From the NCBI RefSeq assembly GCF_050947335.1, contig NC_134989.1:1667501-1731500 (forward strand): DNA of 64,000 nucleotides, written 5' to 3'. This document shows, piece after piece, positions 11,331-23,200 of the stretch. Source of the stretch: Megachile rotundata. Its lineage: Eukaryota; Arthropoda; Insecta; Hymenoptera; Megachilidae. The number at the start of each line of letters is the position of its first letter. The first letter of the stretch is position 1. The notes under the pieces are model-generated. The model did not search any database. It saw only the letters and a program-made list of their open reading frames with translations, and had not been told where the DNA came from. The translations under genes and the position numbers were made by a program.

Positions 11331-12664
11331 GCCGGCGGTCTCACTACGGAAGTAAGGTGCCTCCGGCCTGCAACCCTTAGCTGGAGGAGCGTGGCCCGAG
11401 GCCAAGACCAAGGCCTTACCTAGCACGTCGTCCGGCCCCGGGGCGGTGTTCTTCGCCCCGAGCCTCTTCAATGCGGCAGCGAGCTCCTCATCTGTAGCCC
11501 ACAGCTCGTCGGACCAATTAACACGGTCCGACACCTCAGCCGCGTGGCCCTTCGTGACCTCGGAAAGGGGGAAGAGGGTTTCAACCACGCTACCGAGGAA
11601 CCAGGGGCCCAGACTTGCCGTCACGGGGGGCGCCCATGGTCGTAGGTGATCTAGTACAATCTTGTACGGACGCCCCCACGTATCATCTTCCAACGTTTGG
11701 AGGAGCTTCTGCCAAGCCTCGACCATGGCCCTTTTGATGGCCCGCTGCAGCGCAACAACTCTCTCCCTGTATAGCGCATACAGCTCAGCCACCCACGTCG
11801 GATCATTCCTGCGTCGACGGCCTCGGGTGTACCGGCGGCACGCCCGAATGCAATCGCATAAAAAATCTGCGATCTCGGGCAACCACCAGTACACCGTTTT
11901 CCTCCGCAAGGGGCACGCTCGTGGCATCGCCGCATTGCATATTAAAGTTAATGCGCGGCGAAGCCAGGGGGCTCCCTCGTACCCGTCAACGAGCTTCGGG
12001 GGACGGCCTCGGTGCGGCACGCCCGGAGGAGTGGCGGGGAAGACCATCGTAATATATCGATGGTCCGAAAGGATTTCTACCTCCTCCGCCACCCTGCACC
12101 CCGAGATACGGCGCGCAGCAGCAGTAGTCGCAAATGTGAGGTCCACTATGGACCCCCCATTGTGCCGCACGCACGTATGGACGGAGCCCGTGTTTAGCAA
12201 ACGGAGCTCCAGTCTAGCCGACCAATCCAGCAAAGTCTCGCCCCTCGCGTCTGCCCTGGAGGACCCTTAGGCCGTAGCCATGGAGTAGAAATCCTCCAGA
12301 ATAATGACAGGACGAGACAGGCAGCACGAAACGCACCGCCTGACCTCGTCCAGGAAAACCTCGAATGACGCGAGGGGCCAGCTCGGAGGAACATACACAC
12401 CCACCACCGCGGTTCCACCCCAATCGATCGCCACGAATCCCCGCCCACTCTCAATCATCGCGCAGGGCGGGGATCCGGGTCGCGCGGTCCATACGATTGC
12501 GACGAAGCCCAAAGAGTCACCCATCCGCACTAGACCGGGACTCTATAGGGCTCCGCCACTACCCCTAAACCCACCTCTCGCTCGACCAGAGCCTGCGCAG
12601 AGAAATCTTGCGCTCTGGCCGAGTGATTCAGTACGTACTGTATTATTTGGCCCGCAGGCCCCAT
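11331..12664 (-). pseudogene. LINE-2 ORF2 fragment (endonuclease and start of RT)
   Basis: On the minus strand the ATG at 12664 lies just after the ORF1 stop. The peptide shows VAEPYRVP, GTAVVGVYVPPSWPL, IVDLTFATTAAA, EEVEILSDHRYI, YWWLPEIADF, DDTWGRPYK and NTAPGPDDVLGKA, matching LINE-1 ORF2 block by block. The usual GDFN motif is degraded (LEDFYS) and there are frameshifts near 12530 and 12240. After the RT entry motif the sequence passes to GHAPPAKG...AGLSGSFIG, which joins the tail at 3549-3336. The RT core is therefore missing. Confidence 0.85.
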
Positions 12665-12665
12665 A

Positions 12666-15600
12666 TCAGTCCATTTCCATGGGGGTCGCAAGCCCAACAA
12701 TCTCAACGCTTGTGTCAGGCACAGCGTCTGCAACATCACAACTCGTAGGCGCCTCCATTGTCGACGCCTCGGCCGGAGCCGATACGTCCACCGCGGCTGC
12801 CGCCACGAGAGCCGCCGGTGCCATTGCTGCTGGATATACCACCAGCGGCAAGAAGGGTAACAGCCGCTGCCTTGAAACTTCGTATCTAGGGGTTTTCGAG
12901 GTCAGTCATTACAAATCAAAAATCAAAATTACGAAAAACAAAATGGCGAATTCAATATGGACGCTCAGTATTAAAAAAAAGCAAAACAAGAAGCTGAACA
13001 AAATATGAAAGAATTCTTATATTTAGCTGAAAATTTGTACAAAGTGGTTTTCGAGGTTACAAATTAAAGACAAAATTTCGAAACAAATAATTAATTACGT
13101 TTATTAAATTACTTCTTGTTCCACTCAAATTACTTTTCAGTGCAATGAATATTTGCTTCTTTGATAGAGTAATTTCTTCAGAAACTGAAATATAAATGTA
13201 CATGTACATATTAGACTAAACTATATTTTAAACAAGTTTAATCTTTCCAGCAACAATGTAATTATAGACGCACGCGCAAACATATCAATACATCTTTTGT
13301 TCATAATGTTAAATTCTATAGACTGATTTATATTATACTTTTTTTAACAATATTTATAGTAATCCTGTGGCGCCCATATCAATATTTATAAAAAGTTATG
13401 AAAAAACTGATGCTGAATATTCTTAAACTCAACGTTTATTTGTTTAATTATACTTCGGTATTATGTGCCCGGGGGTCACGTATACTTGAATGTTGGCCTC
13501 TCCCCTATTTATAATTTCTATGCAGGTATGAAAAAAAGAAGACCAAAATAGTGAGCAAATGACTAATTGTATGAAAGGGAGAAAGAGAGAAAGAGAGAGG
13601 CGAACACGCATGAATCAGCGACAAACACAAGTATTTACATTTTCAAACGTTCATTAAGACTCGAGGGGCAGATATGGGCAGCAATTTTTTGTTAATTCTG
13701 ATGCATTGCAATCTTAACTAAATATGACAATTGGTTTTTTTAACCCAACTCCGTCTAACTCATAAACTTTTCCCTTTTTTTACAAATACCGAGGTCGTCA
13801 CTTATTTGAATTTTTATTAAAAAGCATTATTCAATTGATGTATTATACTTTGTAAGTGTTGATCTTGTACTATGTCTATGAATTCTACTTACCTTTAGCT
13901 GTGTTTTCCACTTTGCAGAATCAAAATTGATGCACTGGGGACTGAGTTACAAATTTTTCTAATAAAGTATATTTTTGCTCAATTTGCGCGCTAGGTGTTG
14001 CTCGAACGAATTTCAATTTCCTACTGAAATATCAATGCAGGTAGATGAACTAGGCAACTGTACCTTTTGTAATTGAACTCAAAAACTATCAGTGTACCCA
14101 ACCCAATAGTTAAAGGGTAAAAATTGAATACTTCATTTTTTTACTTTTGGCCAGCTTTTTGCGATTTGGGACCACTGTGCGACGTCTCCCGAATATTACC
14201 GGTCCTAACATCGGTCGGGCTACAACCTCCCGCCGACGCGATTGCGCTCACCACCTCTAGGGTAGTGATGGAGGGCATAAGACCTCGCACCCGCAAATCG
14301 GCCATCTTCGTGGGACGTGTGACCCGCACGCCCGTGCCTTCCAGCGCCTCCGTCACCTTGGAGGCGGGGAGGTCGACTTTTTCGACACGGTCGGGCCCGT
14401 TATCTCGAGCACACATGCCCTAGTGGCCGCCTATAGCGGGTGAACCGTGGGGATATCTAGCGCGCCGAGGTCAATCTTCGTTCTTGCTCGAAGCATGGCT
14501 TTATCGTACGTAACGTGGCAGCCGCTAGGCAGCGTCACCATAACGGCCGCCGAGCACGGCGCACGCGGGAAAACAGGCTTCGTCGCCTTTGCGACTGCGC
14601 CTACCTTCGGCGCCACATGGGCGCCGCGTGTTGTAGCGGCACTCGACGGCACGCTAGCCGCCGCCGTCGCTTTTGCCGCCGCACGCCGCGCCTTGCGGCC
14701 CACGACGGTCGCCCATGATACTGTAGCCTTTGGCTCCTGCGGTGTCGAAGGCGCCAGCGAATGCCGTGCTACCACTGGGGCAGCCCTCAACTCCACCGAT
14801 CACGGAGCGGCGGAAGTTGGAGTCTTCGTCTTCCCTTTCCTCCCCTTCTTTTCCTTTGCTGCTGGACCCGCAACCGGCACAACAGTCGGAGGCCGCTTCC
14901 CTATCCGGACAAGTGGCGTCCGCCCCGGGCTGGTATGCACCGACATTGCCGAAAGAATCCCCACCCTTAGTGCATTAAGGCGCTGGTCCAAAGAAGCGTG
15001 ATGCGCAGCAGCGGGTCATCTTGCGCCGGTGCACTACTGTAAGGCTCACCAGAAGGCGGGGTTCCCGCACTCAGTAGCTCACACCCCTCCCTCGGCGGCG
15101 ACGGCGGCGGCGGCGCCACCGGCAACTCGGGGGACGCCGGCGCCGTGTCAGATCCAACATCCGGTTTCTGCACAACAATTGGCGAAGCCTGGCAAGGCAT
15201 CGCGAGGTCCTTCCGCAATTGCCGAAGGTCCTCCTCCAATTCGGTTACTCTCTTCTGTAGGGACCTATTTTGATCCTCCGGCGCAGCCGTGGCTGCAGTA
15301 ACCGACCGAGTGGCTAACTCAGTCTCTGCAATTCATGTCTCATGCGCCGCCACCCGCAAGGCACGAACGAACTGGCCATTCAAGTTTTTGCTACTCGCAG
15401 CAATTTCATCAATATGTTGCAGCATACGCTACGCGAACGTCGCTGCGGGCATCGCGCGAAACTCCGCAGCCAGTAGAATCTCATCCGGCAGGGGGATGGC
15501 TGATTTTGACGGAAGGGGTGCCGGTACATTTGGATCCAGCACCGTCTTCACGCCCTGGAACCTCCGCCACCTGCTCGGCAACTAGAAGATTTCTCTTCGT

Positions 15601-15962
15601 CGCAGTCAAGTCCATATATTCGCCCGTAGTGGGCGATCGGCCGAATCTCTTTCTCTTCCGAGATTGTCTCGCCGTCTGTGAGGTAGCGGACGCATCGGAC
15701 TCGGTGCCATCAATGTCTACGTCCAAGCAACCGACCTCAATCGCGTCGTCCCCAACTGCCATTGAGCAGACAGATGACGCCCGCGAAGATGCCGGCTGGT
15801 GCCGCTCGCTCTCGTCCCTCCCTCCGGCATAGGAACTACGGATGGAGGCCTAAAATGTGGATCTCCGCCCCCTCTAGTTCCGGCCACTTTCGGTGGCATA
15901 CTGGTATGTTCTGCGGATGCCAAACTCATCTCCACAGAAGATCCGGAGCGCGTGCGCTCCAC
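12666..15962 (-). pseudogene. LINE-2 ORF1, broken
   Basis: Minus-strand frames from about 15962 down show a low-complexity N-terminal region, then VSWATVVGRKARRAAAKA (14.7 kb) as in LINE-1 ORF1. The RRM-like block PTKMADLRVRGLMPS follows, ending at RTGNIRETSHSGP (14.2 kb). The zinc-knuckle part is gone, replaced by a Transib relic, and the frame picks up again in the Ala/Val-rich acidic tail (12.85-12.67 kb) before the stop at 12666-12668. Several frameshifts occur (near 15480, 14970, 14800 and 14425). Confidence 0.75.
12880..14179. mobile_element. One-ended Transib-type relic (Transib-4)
   Basis: The right end reads ..GGGACCACTGTG at 14179, followed by CGACG (14180-14184); on the minus strand this is CACAGTGGTCCC preceded by CGTCG. 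This is the arrangement expected of Transib ends and CGNCG targets. LINE ORF1 coding stops exactly here. The opposite end near 12880 has no matching terminal repeat, and part of ORF1 was lost with it, so the left side is truncated. The interior is AT-rich; a short GGTTTTCGAGGT motif is repeated at about 12894 and 13044. No transposase is visible. Confidence 0.55.
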
Positions 15963-16540
15963 AGATTCCCCTGGTAGTCTTTTTTTTTTTTCTTTTTAGG
16001 AAGACAGAAATCCAGTAACGGACATCTGGGAAGATAGCCCAGATAGTGTGAGACTCCCGCTTCCGGCGCCCCTAGAAGAGGGACGGTTTCCACGCATACC
16101 CACTAAAACTGTCTCCCGCCCCCGCCACAAAGGCGGGGGGTGGCGGCAACCCGCAGGCTTCCTTACCGGATGGGGCATAGTGTACCTGGTCTAGGCCATC
16201 GTTCGCAGTTGTGGAAGAAAGACTGCCCTCCCTCCCCCCGCCTCCCACCCCTCGCGTATGTGTTCCATGTGTGGGGAATGGATGCTCTCAACCACAGGGT
16301 CTTGGCCCCAGAGGTTGCGTCAAGATCTAGGGGAGGCTCCCAGGCAAAATGCGCTGACCTCCTACTGACCTTGTAACGCCCCCTCGGCACCGCCTCCCGG
16401 TGGGCTCGAACATACGGTAAACCGCGACCTCTCCCCACCATTTCCCACCTAGGAATAATTCTATCTTTAGTTCTGCTTTCACCGCTCTTTTTATTTAATC
16501 TTATTTCTAATAAAGTCGAGAAAAAGTTTAACCTTCCCCC
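15963..16540 (-). promoter_or_regulatory. 5' UTR of LINE-2
   Basis: Non-coding, GC-rich on the minus strand. It holds TTTTAGTGGGTATGCGTGG (about 16085-16110) and a GACTACCAGG block just before ORF1 (about 15967-15976) that recurs upstream of the BEL insertion near 19195. The left limit is an estimate from loss of GC-rich character. Confidence 0.45.
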
Positions 16541-17177
16541 CACCCCCATGCATACCTTAATACCCTGTCTATTTCGCTGTCATTAATATTACCTCATCCC
16601 CACTATTCCTTGCCTTGCCTATATTTATTTAATATTCTATCTCGCTTTCCCTACTTTGTCTATGCCTGTATCTTACGCTGTATTATCTAACTCTAAATGA
16701 AGGAGAAATATAAAAGCGTTTGAATATTTATCTATACGCGGTTTCCTGTGCGCATTATTAATACTAATGTCGTCGCTGTTACACCAAATGAAGTAATATA
16801 ATGAATACGTAAATAAATAAACAACCGAAGGATAAATATGTAATAAGTGACACGTAAAATGTAAATATAAAAGTATAAAATATATGTTATAACATAGTAT
16901 GTGCGTGTAACGTATTCTACTGTTTTCCTCATCCCCGCCCACTGCACAAATTCGATGATATTCGCTCGCATGATTGCGTTTCCGCCCCGCGCCTAATTTC
17001 GACTTCCGCTTCTCGCTTAGGACTCCGCTTATCTCTTTTTCCCCTTTTCGCTACCCGCTTTTCCCCTTTTTGTTCCTACTTCGCCCCAGTCTTTCTCCAT
17101 AACGCTACATGAGCCCATTGCTCTCGGTATTTATTTCTTTTCTCTCTTCCAACACTTTCCCTCGGTTCTCAATCCGT

Positions 17178-17541
17178 CCCCTAATGGTGCTGTGACCAGG
17201 CTGACGTTCAAGTTCCTCGTTCCAGTACTTTCCGATTAAAAAGTCTGCCCAAGCCTTCGGGTCGCTCATTGCGTTGCCCGCCATAGTTGCTGCTTTCATT
17301 TGTTGTCGCCGTTTAGGCGCCAGCCGAATTTCCTTATGTTTCCTCCTTCTTCTCTCCCGCCGATCCCCTCGGTCCCCATTGTCGCCCCCTAATGGTGCCA
17401 TGACCAGGCTGACGACTGGGTCCCTAGTTGAATCAACAGTTGATCAGAAGGGTGCTTTGCTCAATTGACCTCTCTCCCTCCTCTCCCCCGCTCAGTCGGT
17501 CCCCGTTTTGTGCCCCCTAATGGTGCTATGACCAGGCTGAC
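17178..17541. repeat. Three copies of a 28-bp motif
   Basis: CCCCTAATGGTG..TGACCAGG with a trailing CTGAC occurs at 17178-17205, 17386-17413 and 17513-17541. On the minus strand it encodes QPGHSTIRG-like peptide in at least two copies, so it may be the conserved core of a duplicated coding unit. Confidence 0.7.
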
Positions 17542-17666
17542 ACCGGTTTCCTCCCTTGCGGGTTTGAGTTGTTTGATCGGTCGTGTCTATTTTTGTTTCG
17601 CCGCTTCTTCTACTCCTGCTCTTCCTCTTCTCCCTCTCGCTGTCCTTTTGCTTCTTCCCCTCCTCT

Positions 17667-18118
17667 TGCCGTTTGAAAAGCGCGCCGTGCCTCCGCCGTC
17701 TTACTTGTTGCTGCATCCTTTTGCTTCACCCTTTAGGGCCGCTCTCCATGTGTTTGCAGCGTTCCTTCCCTCGCCATGCTGGATATTCTGGATATTCTCA
17801 ATGCGGCCCCTTTTCTCCACCATCGTTGTGTCTTCGGAGTTTCCAGAGTGCTGGAGCGTTTTCCGCAGTTCTTCCAACACTTTTCCGTCATTTTCCCGCT
17901 TTGCACTGTTCCTCTGCACTCGCGCACGTGGTCACGTATATTCCCCTGTACCCGCAACACTCCTAGCACTTCACTGCACTCTCACAACACTTTCCTAACA
18001 CTACACCGAGTTAGTTGCCTATCTGTTAATTATTTATTATTTATTATTTATTTATTTATTAACCTGCTAATCACTTCACTATTTATAATAATTTATTCGT
18101 TAATTATGAACTAATTAA

Positions 18119-18164
<46 letters not shown>

Positions 18165-18520
18165 CTCATTCACTTCACTTCATTTATTTATTAATTAATT
18201 AATTTATTTATTTCTTCCTTCCTTCACTTCGTTCCGTGTCGTCTCGCCTCTTCCTCTTCTCCTCCTCCCTGTCTTCTTGCTTCAACCAATCCGCTTACCA
18301 TTTGAAAAACGCGCCATGTCTCCGCCATCTTACTTGTTGCCGCGTACCTCCGCTTCGCCCATAGGCTTCGTCCCTGAAAGCAGCTCTCCATGCGATTGCG
18401 GCGATCCTTCCTCCGCCATCTTACTTGTTGCCGCGTGTCTTCGCTTCGCCTTTAGGCTTCGTCCTTAAGGGCCGCTCTCCATGCGCCTGCAGCGACCCTT
18501 CCCCGGCCATGGTGGATGTT
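17667..18520. repeat. Three copies of a ~110-bp motif
   Basis: A block running from TTTGAAAA.CGCGCC through CCGCC.TCTTACTTGTTGC to GCTCTCCATG is found at about 17667-17780 and 18298-18410. A third copy without the first lines lies at about 18410-18520. The last two are in tandem. The first is separated from them by low-complexity AT-rich DNA. Confidence 0.7.
18118..18163. repeat. (ATT)n microsatellite
   Basis: About fifteen uninterrupted ATT units, flanked by other low-complexity TTTA-rich DNA (18030-18210). Confidence 0.95.
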
Positions 18521-19358
18521 TGCGAACCGGCCTTTACGCTCTACGCTTTCCCTCGCGCGGAGATGCCCACGTGTTCGTACGATATATCGAAGCATGCTTG
18601 ACCGACGCCATTATTTATTTACTATCAAGTCATGAAAATACAAAAATAGCCAAAACTAATCACCGCGTGCATTCAGTATGCCTCATTCGCCCTTTTCCGC
18701 ACTCTAAATCCCTAATGACATTTACATTATAATTAATTAATCTAATTTCTACGACTTTCTCTCGCAACTTCTACATGTCGCACGACCACGTGTTCACGCA
18801 AGTCCTTCTTCGAGGGCAACTTTCACCCTTAAATTGCACTATTTTCACTCGCGATATATAAAAATAATCGTATTTAAGTCGCGCACATATTTATTCTATT
18901 CCGCGGTCGGTCCGAACACTCGTTTCCTCGCTTTCGATTATTCATGGGTTTGCACCCCATGCTTTCCCTCGCGTCGCGTGGAGGTCGCCATTACCGAAAT
19001 TTCGTTTTTTATTTATAACTTCACTATTCCACTTCCGATTTGCACAAAATTACACCGCTCACTTCCCCCGCGGTTTCCCCTCACTTTACAACATTATTTA
19101 CCACACTTTTACCACTTTTTCCCACCAAAACTGGATTTTAACGCGGAGCGACCCCCAAACACGTGCGCTCGCCACGACTGCCCCTAACCTCCCTCTCCTG
19201 GTAGTCTCATTAACTCCACAAGACACGTTCGCTCTCGCGAGCAAGACGCGTCCCCCCTATTCCCCGAATTGTTTTTGGTAATGTGTGAATTCTCCATGAC
19301 TGGTCCCACGAGCGTGGTCGGTACAAAGGTCCACCCGGGAAGAGTCGCCTTACCCGGG

Positions 19359-19817
19359 TGTTCGGGGAATTTGTTCGATAGAGAAATCTCGAATTCAAAT
19401 TGTCTGCCCGAAATGAAAATTTGCCGGTCTGCACGAACGAAGCTACTCGTTATTCGTTTGTAAGGGTTGGAAGACTGAAAGAGTGTATTTTAAAGAGAGA
19501 TTTAAATGTATTTAAAGAATATAAGTTCACAAAAAGTTGACGTTTACTCGCTCGCTTCTATTTACGTACTCGACTCGATAGCGATTACCCCTCCCTTTAT
19601 ACTGGTCTTCCAGGAACTCTCCAGAACTTTGGCGTTACTCGAAATTTCACGATGTCTCGCGGCTGCCCTCCCGCTCCGCGCCACTCTCCCCGAGGCCTAC
19701 GAGGCGGGAAGTACACAAACGGAAGGGAAGCTCGTCGAGACATCGTTCGTTAAATTTAAAAACAAAACACAAACGTTCTGGGAATTTCTGGAGCGATCCT
19801 TGACCGTTTCTTGAACA
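19359..19817 (-). repeat. BEL 3' LTR
   Basis: 459 bp with TG..CA ends (on the plus strand it starts TGTTCGGGGA and ends CTTGAACA). It lacks a 4-bp ACTG-type segment present in the 5' LTR near 25955 and differs at two single bases (near 19728 and 19752). Confidence 0.95.
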
Positions 19818-19835
19818 TACCGCCCGCCTTCTTCG
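19818..19835 (-). other. Polypurine tract of BEL
   Basis: On the minus strand the bases directly before the 3' LTR read GAAGAAGGCGGGCGGTA, purine-rich and correctly placed to prime plus-strand DNA synthesis. The role is inferred from position. Confidence 0.6.
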
Positions 19836-20214
19836 TAAAGCGAAGAATCGGCTATAGAAAAAGAAAGTAAAAAAGAAAAACAAAAAAAGAAATCCAATGT
19901 CGTGATCGGAAGTGTACAAAGGGGGTAAATCGCATAAGCATAAGAAACTAAATGAACATAGCAAAAATGCAAGAAACTAAAGAAAGAAATATAAAGAAAT
20001 CTACCGCGAGCTTAGAGTTAAAATATATATACATGAATATATACAGAAAGAGTATATTAAGAGTTGGTGGTAAGGCGTGTCGCTCGCTAAGCCTTTTCTC
20101 AGAATTCGGCCGAGCCGAAAGATTGGAATGTGAGAACCACCGACTAGAGGGGATGGGTGTCAACAAGCCCTACCACCATCTCACGCGAACAGTGTTCACG
20201 CGGAATTTTCCGAG

Positions 20215-23200
20215 CTAAGTGGCGTCCGAAGGAGGCACCGGGAGAGGGCAGATTTTGACGATGGGCCGCGTTACGAGACCGTTGGCAGTTCGCACGGTAA
20301 CGACTCGTGTGTGTCCATCAGTCCCCGGGTGTAATGTTTCGATTCTACCCATTGACCATTTTGCTGGCGGTTGCAGCTCGTCTCGAAGAAGTACAAATCT
20401 GCCAATCTCCAAGTTTTCCTTCTGGTGCCGCCACTTAGGGAGTTGTTGGAGCGTGTACAGGTATTCGTTTCTCCACCTACGCCAAAATTGAGAACGCATA
20501 TTAGAAATTAATCGCCATCGCGTAGTGAGTGACATTAGGGGAGCGGATGGATCGGGCTCTAGTGTTACGCATGTCGGTTCCCCTATAAGAAAGTGTCCTG
20601 GTGTAAGTGCAGAGAAATCCGATGGATCTTCGGACAGTGCGTAGAGTGGCCTTGAGTTTAGGCAAGCTTCGATTTGGCAAAGCAGCGTCGACATTTCCTC
20701 GAAGGTAAGTTTTGACTCGCCGATTATTCTTCGTAGATGGTATTTGACTGATTTTACGCCTGCTTCCCAGAGACCTCCGAAGTGCGGGGCGTAAGGTGGA
20801 ATGAAACGCCAAGTAGTGCCGTCCTTTTTTAACGCCAGGGCGGTCTCCTGATAGAAGGTAGAGGCGGCGTTAAACCTTTGCGTCAGTTCCCTGTCGGCGC
20901 CGCGGAAGACGGTGGCATTGTCGCTGTAGAGGGTGGCGCAGCGTCCTCGTCGTCCGATGAACCTTTGGAAAGCGGCTAGAAAAGAAACGGAGGTTAAATC
21001 GGACACGACTTCTAGATGGACGGCTCTCGTGGTAAGACAAACAAATAAGCAGATATATCCTTTATACGCCTTATGCCCTCGTCCCGACGTCGTGCGTAGC
21101 ATAATCGGTCCCGCGTAATCTACGCCCGAGATGAGGAATGGTCGGTGGGGCGTGATGCGGTCCAGAGGCAATGAACTCATTAATTGAGAAGCAGGACGAC
21201 CGCTGAATCGAGCGCAGCGGACACAGTCCCGAATAACCGAGCGTACCAAAGCGCCTCCACGCAGAATCCAGAATTTCCGCAAAAGTAAACTTCTTGTTAA
21301 TTGTGGTCCTCCATGAAGTGTGCGGTGATGCGCATCCAGAATAAGAAGTATTGCAAGGGGGCAGGATTTTGCCACGATGATGGGATGTTTTTCATCGTAG
21401 GAGAGCATTGCGTTGGTTAACCGCCCTCCGACTCGAAGCAACCCTTCCTTGTCGAGAAATGGTCGGAGCGAAGCCAATGGAGAACCCTTGGACAGTTCTC
21501 GACCTTGACGGAGTTGTTCGATGTCCTTTTCGAAGTGATTACGTTGAGATATCCGGAGAGCGGCTCGCAGGGCGTGAGCTCGCTCTAGAGTGCGGATGGG
21601 ACCCTTTTCGCACGGCTTCCTCTGAACTAGTCTTGAAAATCTAAAACAATAGGAGAGAACGTTTAAAAGACGTGTTAGGGAGGAGAAGCGGGAAAAGAGT
21701 TCCTCCTGGGTCCTGTTCGAATGCACGTGAACAGTGACCCTCCTCTTTTCCAGGTCGATGGAGTCATCTTCTTCTGGAAGACTAGTTGGCCAGAGGTTGG
21801 ATGCCTGAGCTAGCCAGGAAGGTCCGTGCCACCAAAGCCTAGAGTCCAGCAGTTCCGAAGGTGAGATACCGCGCGTTGCCAAGTCCGCGGGATTGCTGGA
21901 CGATTGCACGTGCCTCCACCGATCCGCCGGAATGCGTGTTTGAATGCTAGACACTCGATGCGCCACAAAAGGTTTCCAGAGCGATGCATGTCCTCGTATC
22001 CAGCTCAGGGCCACACTGGAATCGGTCCAAGCGGTCAACGTTGCCGGTAAGTCCAGACCGTCCCTTACTTGGGTCATGAGTTTTGACAAAAGTACCGCGC
22101 TGCACAGCTCTAGCCTTGGTATTGTCAGGGCTTTGACTGGGGCCACCTTGGTCTTCGCCACCAAAAGCATGGTTGAAATTTCTCCCTTATGCATTACTCG
22201 CAGATAGACGGCTGCAGCGTAGGCCCTTTGAGATGCATCGCAGAACCCGTGCAACTCCACCTTCTCGGTGCGATCTCCCAAGTAGCGAGTCCAGCGTGGA
22301 ATTGAAAGAGCGTCGAGCTGGCTAAGGGAGGTCCTGAAGGAGTGCCAAGTGGTTTGGATAGCTTCAGGTAGGTCTTGGTCCCAATCGATACCGAGTAGCC
22401 AGAGATCTTGTAATAATATTTTGGCGTAAATTAACACAGGTGCTGTCCAGCCCAGTGGATCGAAGAAGCTCGCCACCTCCGAGAGGATCGATCTTTTTGA
22501 GATTTTATCCGATTGGCTCATTGGACCGGCGACCCGAAGAGAAAAAGTGTCGTCGCGGGGACACCAGATTACACCCAAGGTACTAACTCCTGTTTTCTCA
22601 TGAAAGCGGTGTGATTCAGTACTGTCCTCTTCCTGGAGCTGCGGTAGATTCGAAGCCCACTTACTTAGTTCGAATCCACCAGCTCTAAAGATAGCTATAA
22701 CCTGGCGTTTTAATTCGAATGCATTTTCTAAATCATCCGCTCCGGCTAGAATATCATCGACATATGTATGTCGATGTATCGCTTGAGCTCCAAGGGGGAA
22801 ACGTTCTCCTTCATCCTTGGCCAGTTGTGCCAGCACCCTCAATGCCAAAAAAGGAGCACAGGCGGTCCCATAGGTAACTGTGGTTAGTTTGTAGTCCTGC
22901 ACTGAAACGCCAGGGTTCGGACGCCATAAAATCCTTTGCCAATTCGCATCTGCCTGGTGCACCTTTATCTGACGAAACATTTTAATAATGTCAGTAGTAA
23001 AAGCTATACGAAATAGACGCCAGCGAGTCAGAATGAGCCATAAGTCTGTTTGCATTTTAGGTCCAGTTGCCAAGCAATCATTCAGGGAGTATCCTGAAGC
23101 GGTCCGGAACGACGCGTTGAAGACTACCCGAATCTTCGCAGTGGGATCGTGCTTCTTCACAACAGCGTGATGAGGTAAATAGTACGCCGGATGCTGGGGA

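Larger units (their letters stand above)
3259..16540 (-). mobile_element. R1-clade LINE, minus strand, multiply interrupted (LINE-2)
   Basis: Read on the minus strand, this element has a 5' UTR (about 16540-15963), an ORF1 (15962 to 12666), an ORF2 that starts at 12664 and resumes in 3549-3336, and a 3' UTR ending in a poly-A run at 3259-3267. It is interrupted by a Transib relic in ORF1 (about 12880-14179) and by a palindromic element after 11310 that itself holds another LINE (3712-11207). The direct repeat TCCGATGAAAC at 3549-3559 and 11310-11320 lets the two halves be joined. ORF2 has an internal deletion that removes most of the reverse transcriptase. The 5' boundary is approximate and I saw no TSD for the whole element. 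Confidence 0.8.
16541..19180. other. Unclassified repeat-rich DNA, no intact gene
   Basis: The first part (16541-17090) is AT-rich with no signal. From 17105 to 17969 the minus strand holds short Arg/Lys/Glu-rich frames with a shared QPGHSTIRG peptide, disrupted by stops; the family is unknown to me. The remainder holds ATT-type microsatellite and low-complexity DNA. It could be a LINE 5' region or ORF1, because it lies downstream of the third R1-type 5' UTR on the minus strand, but homology is not evident by eye. Confidence 0.4.
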
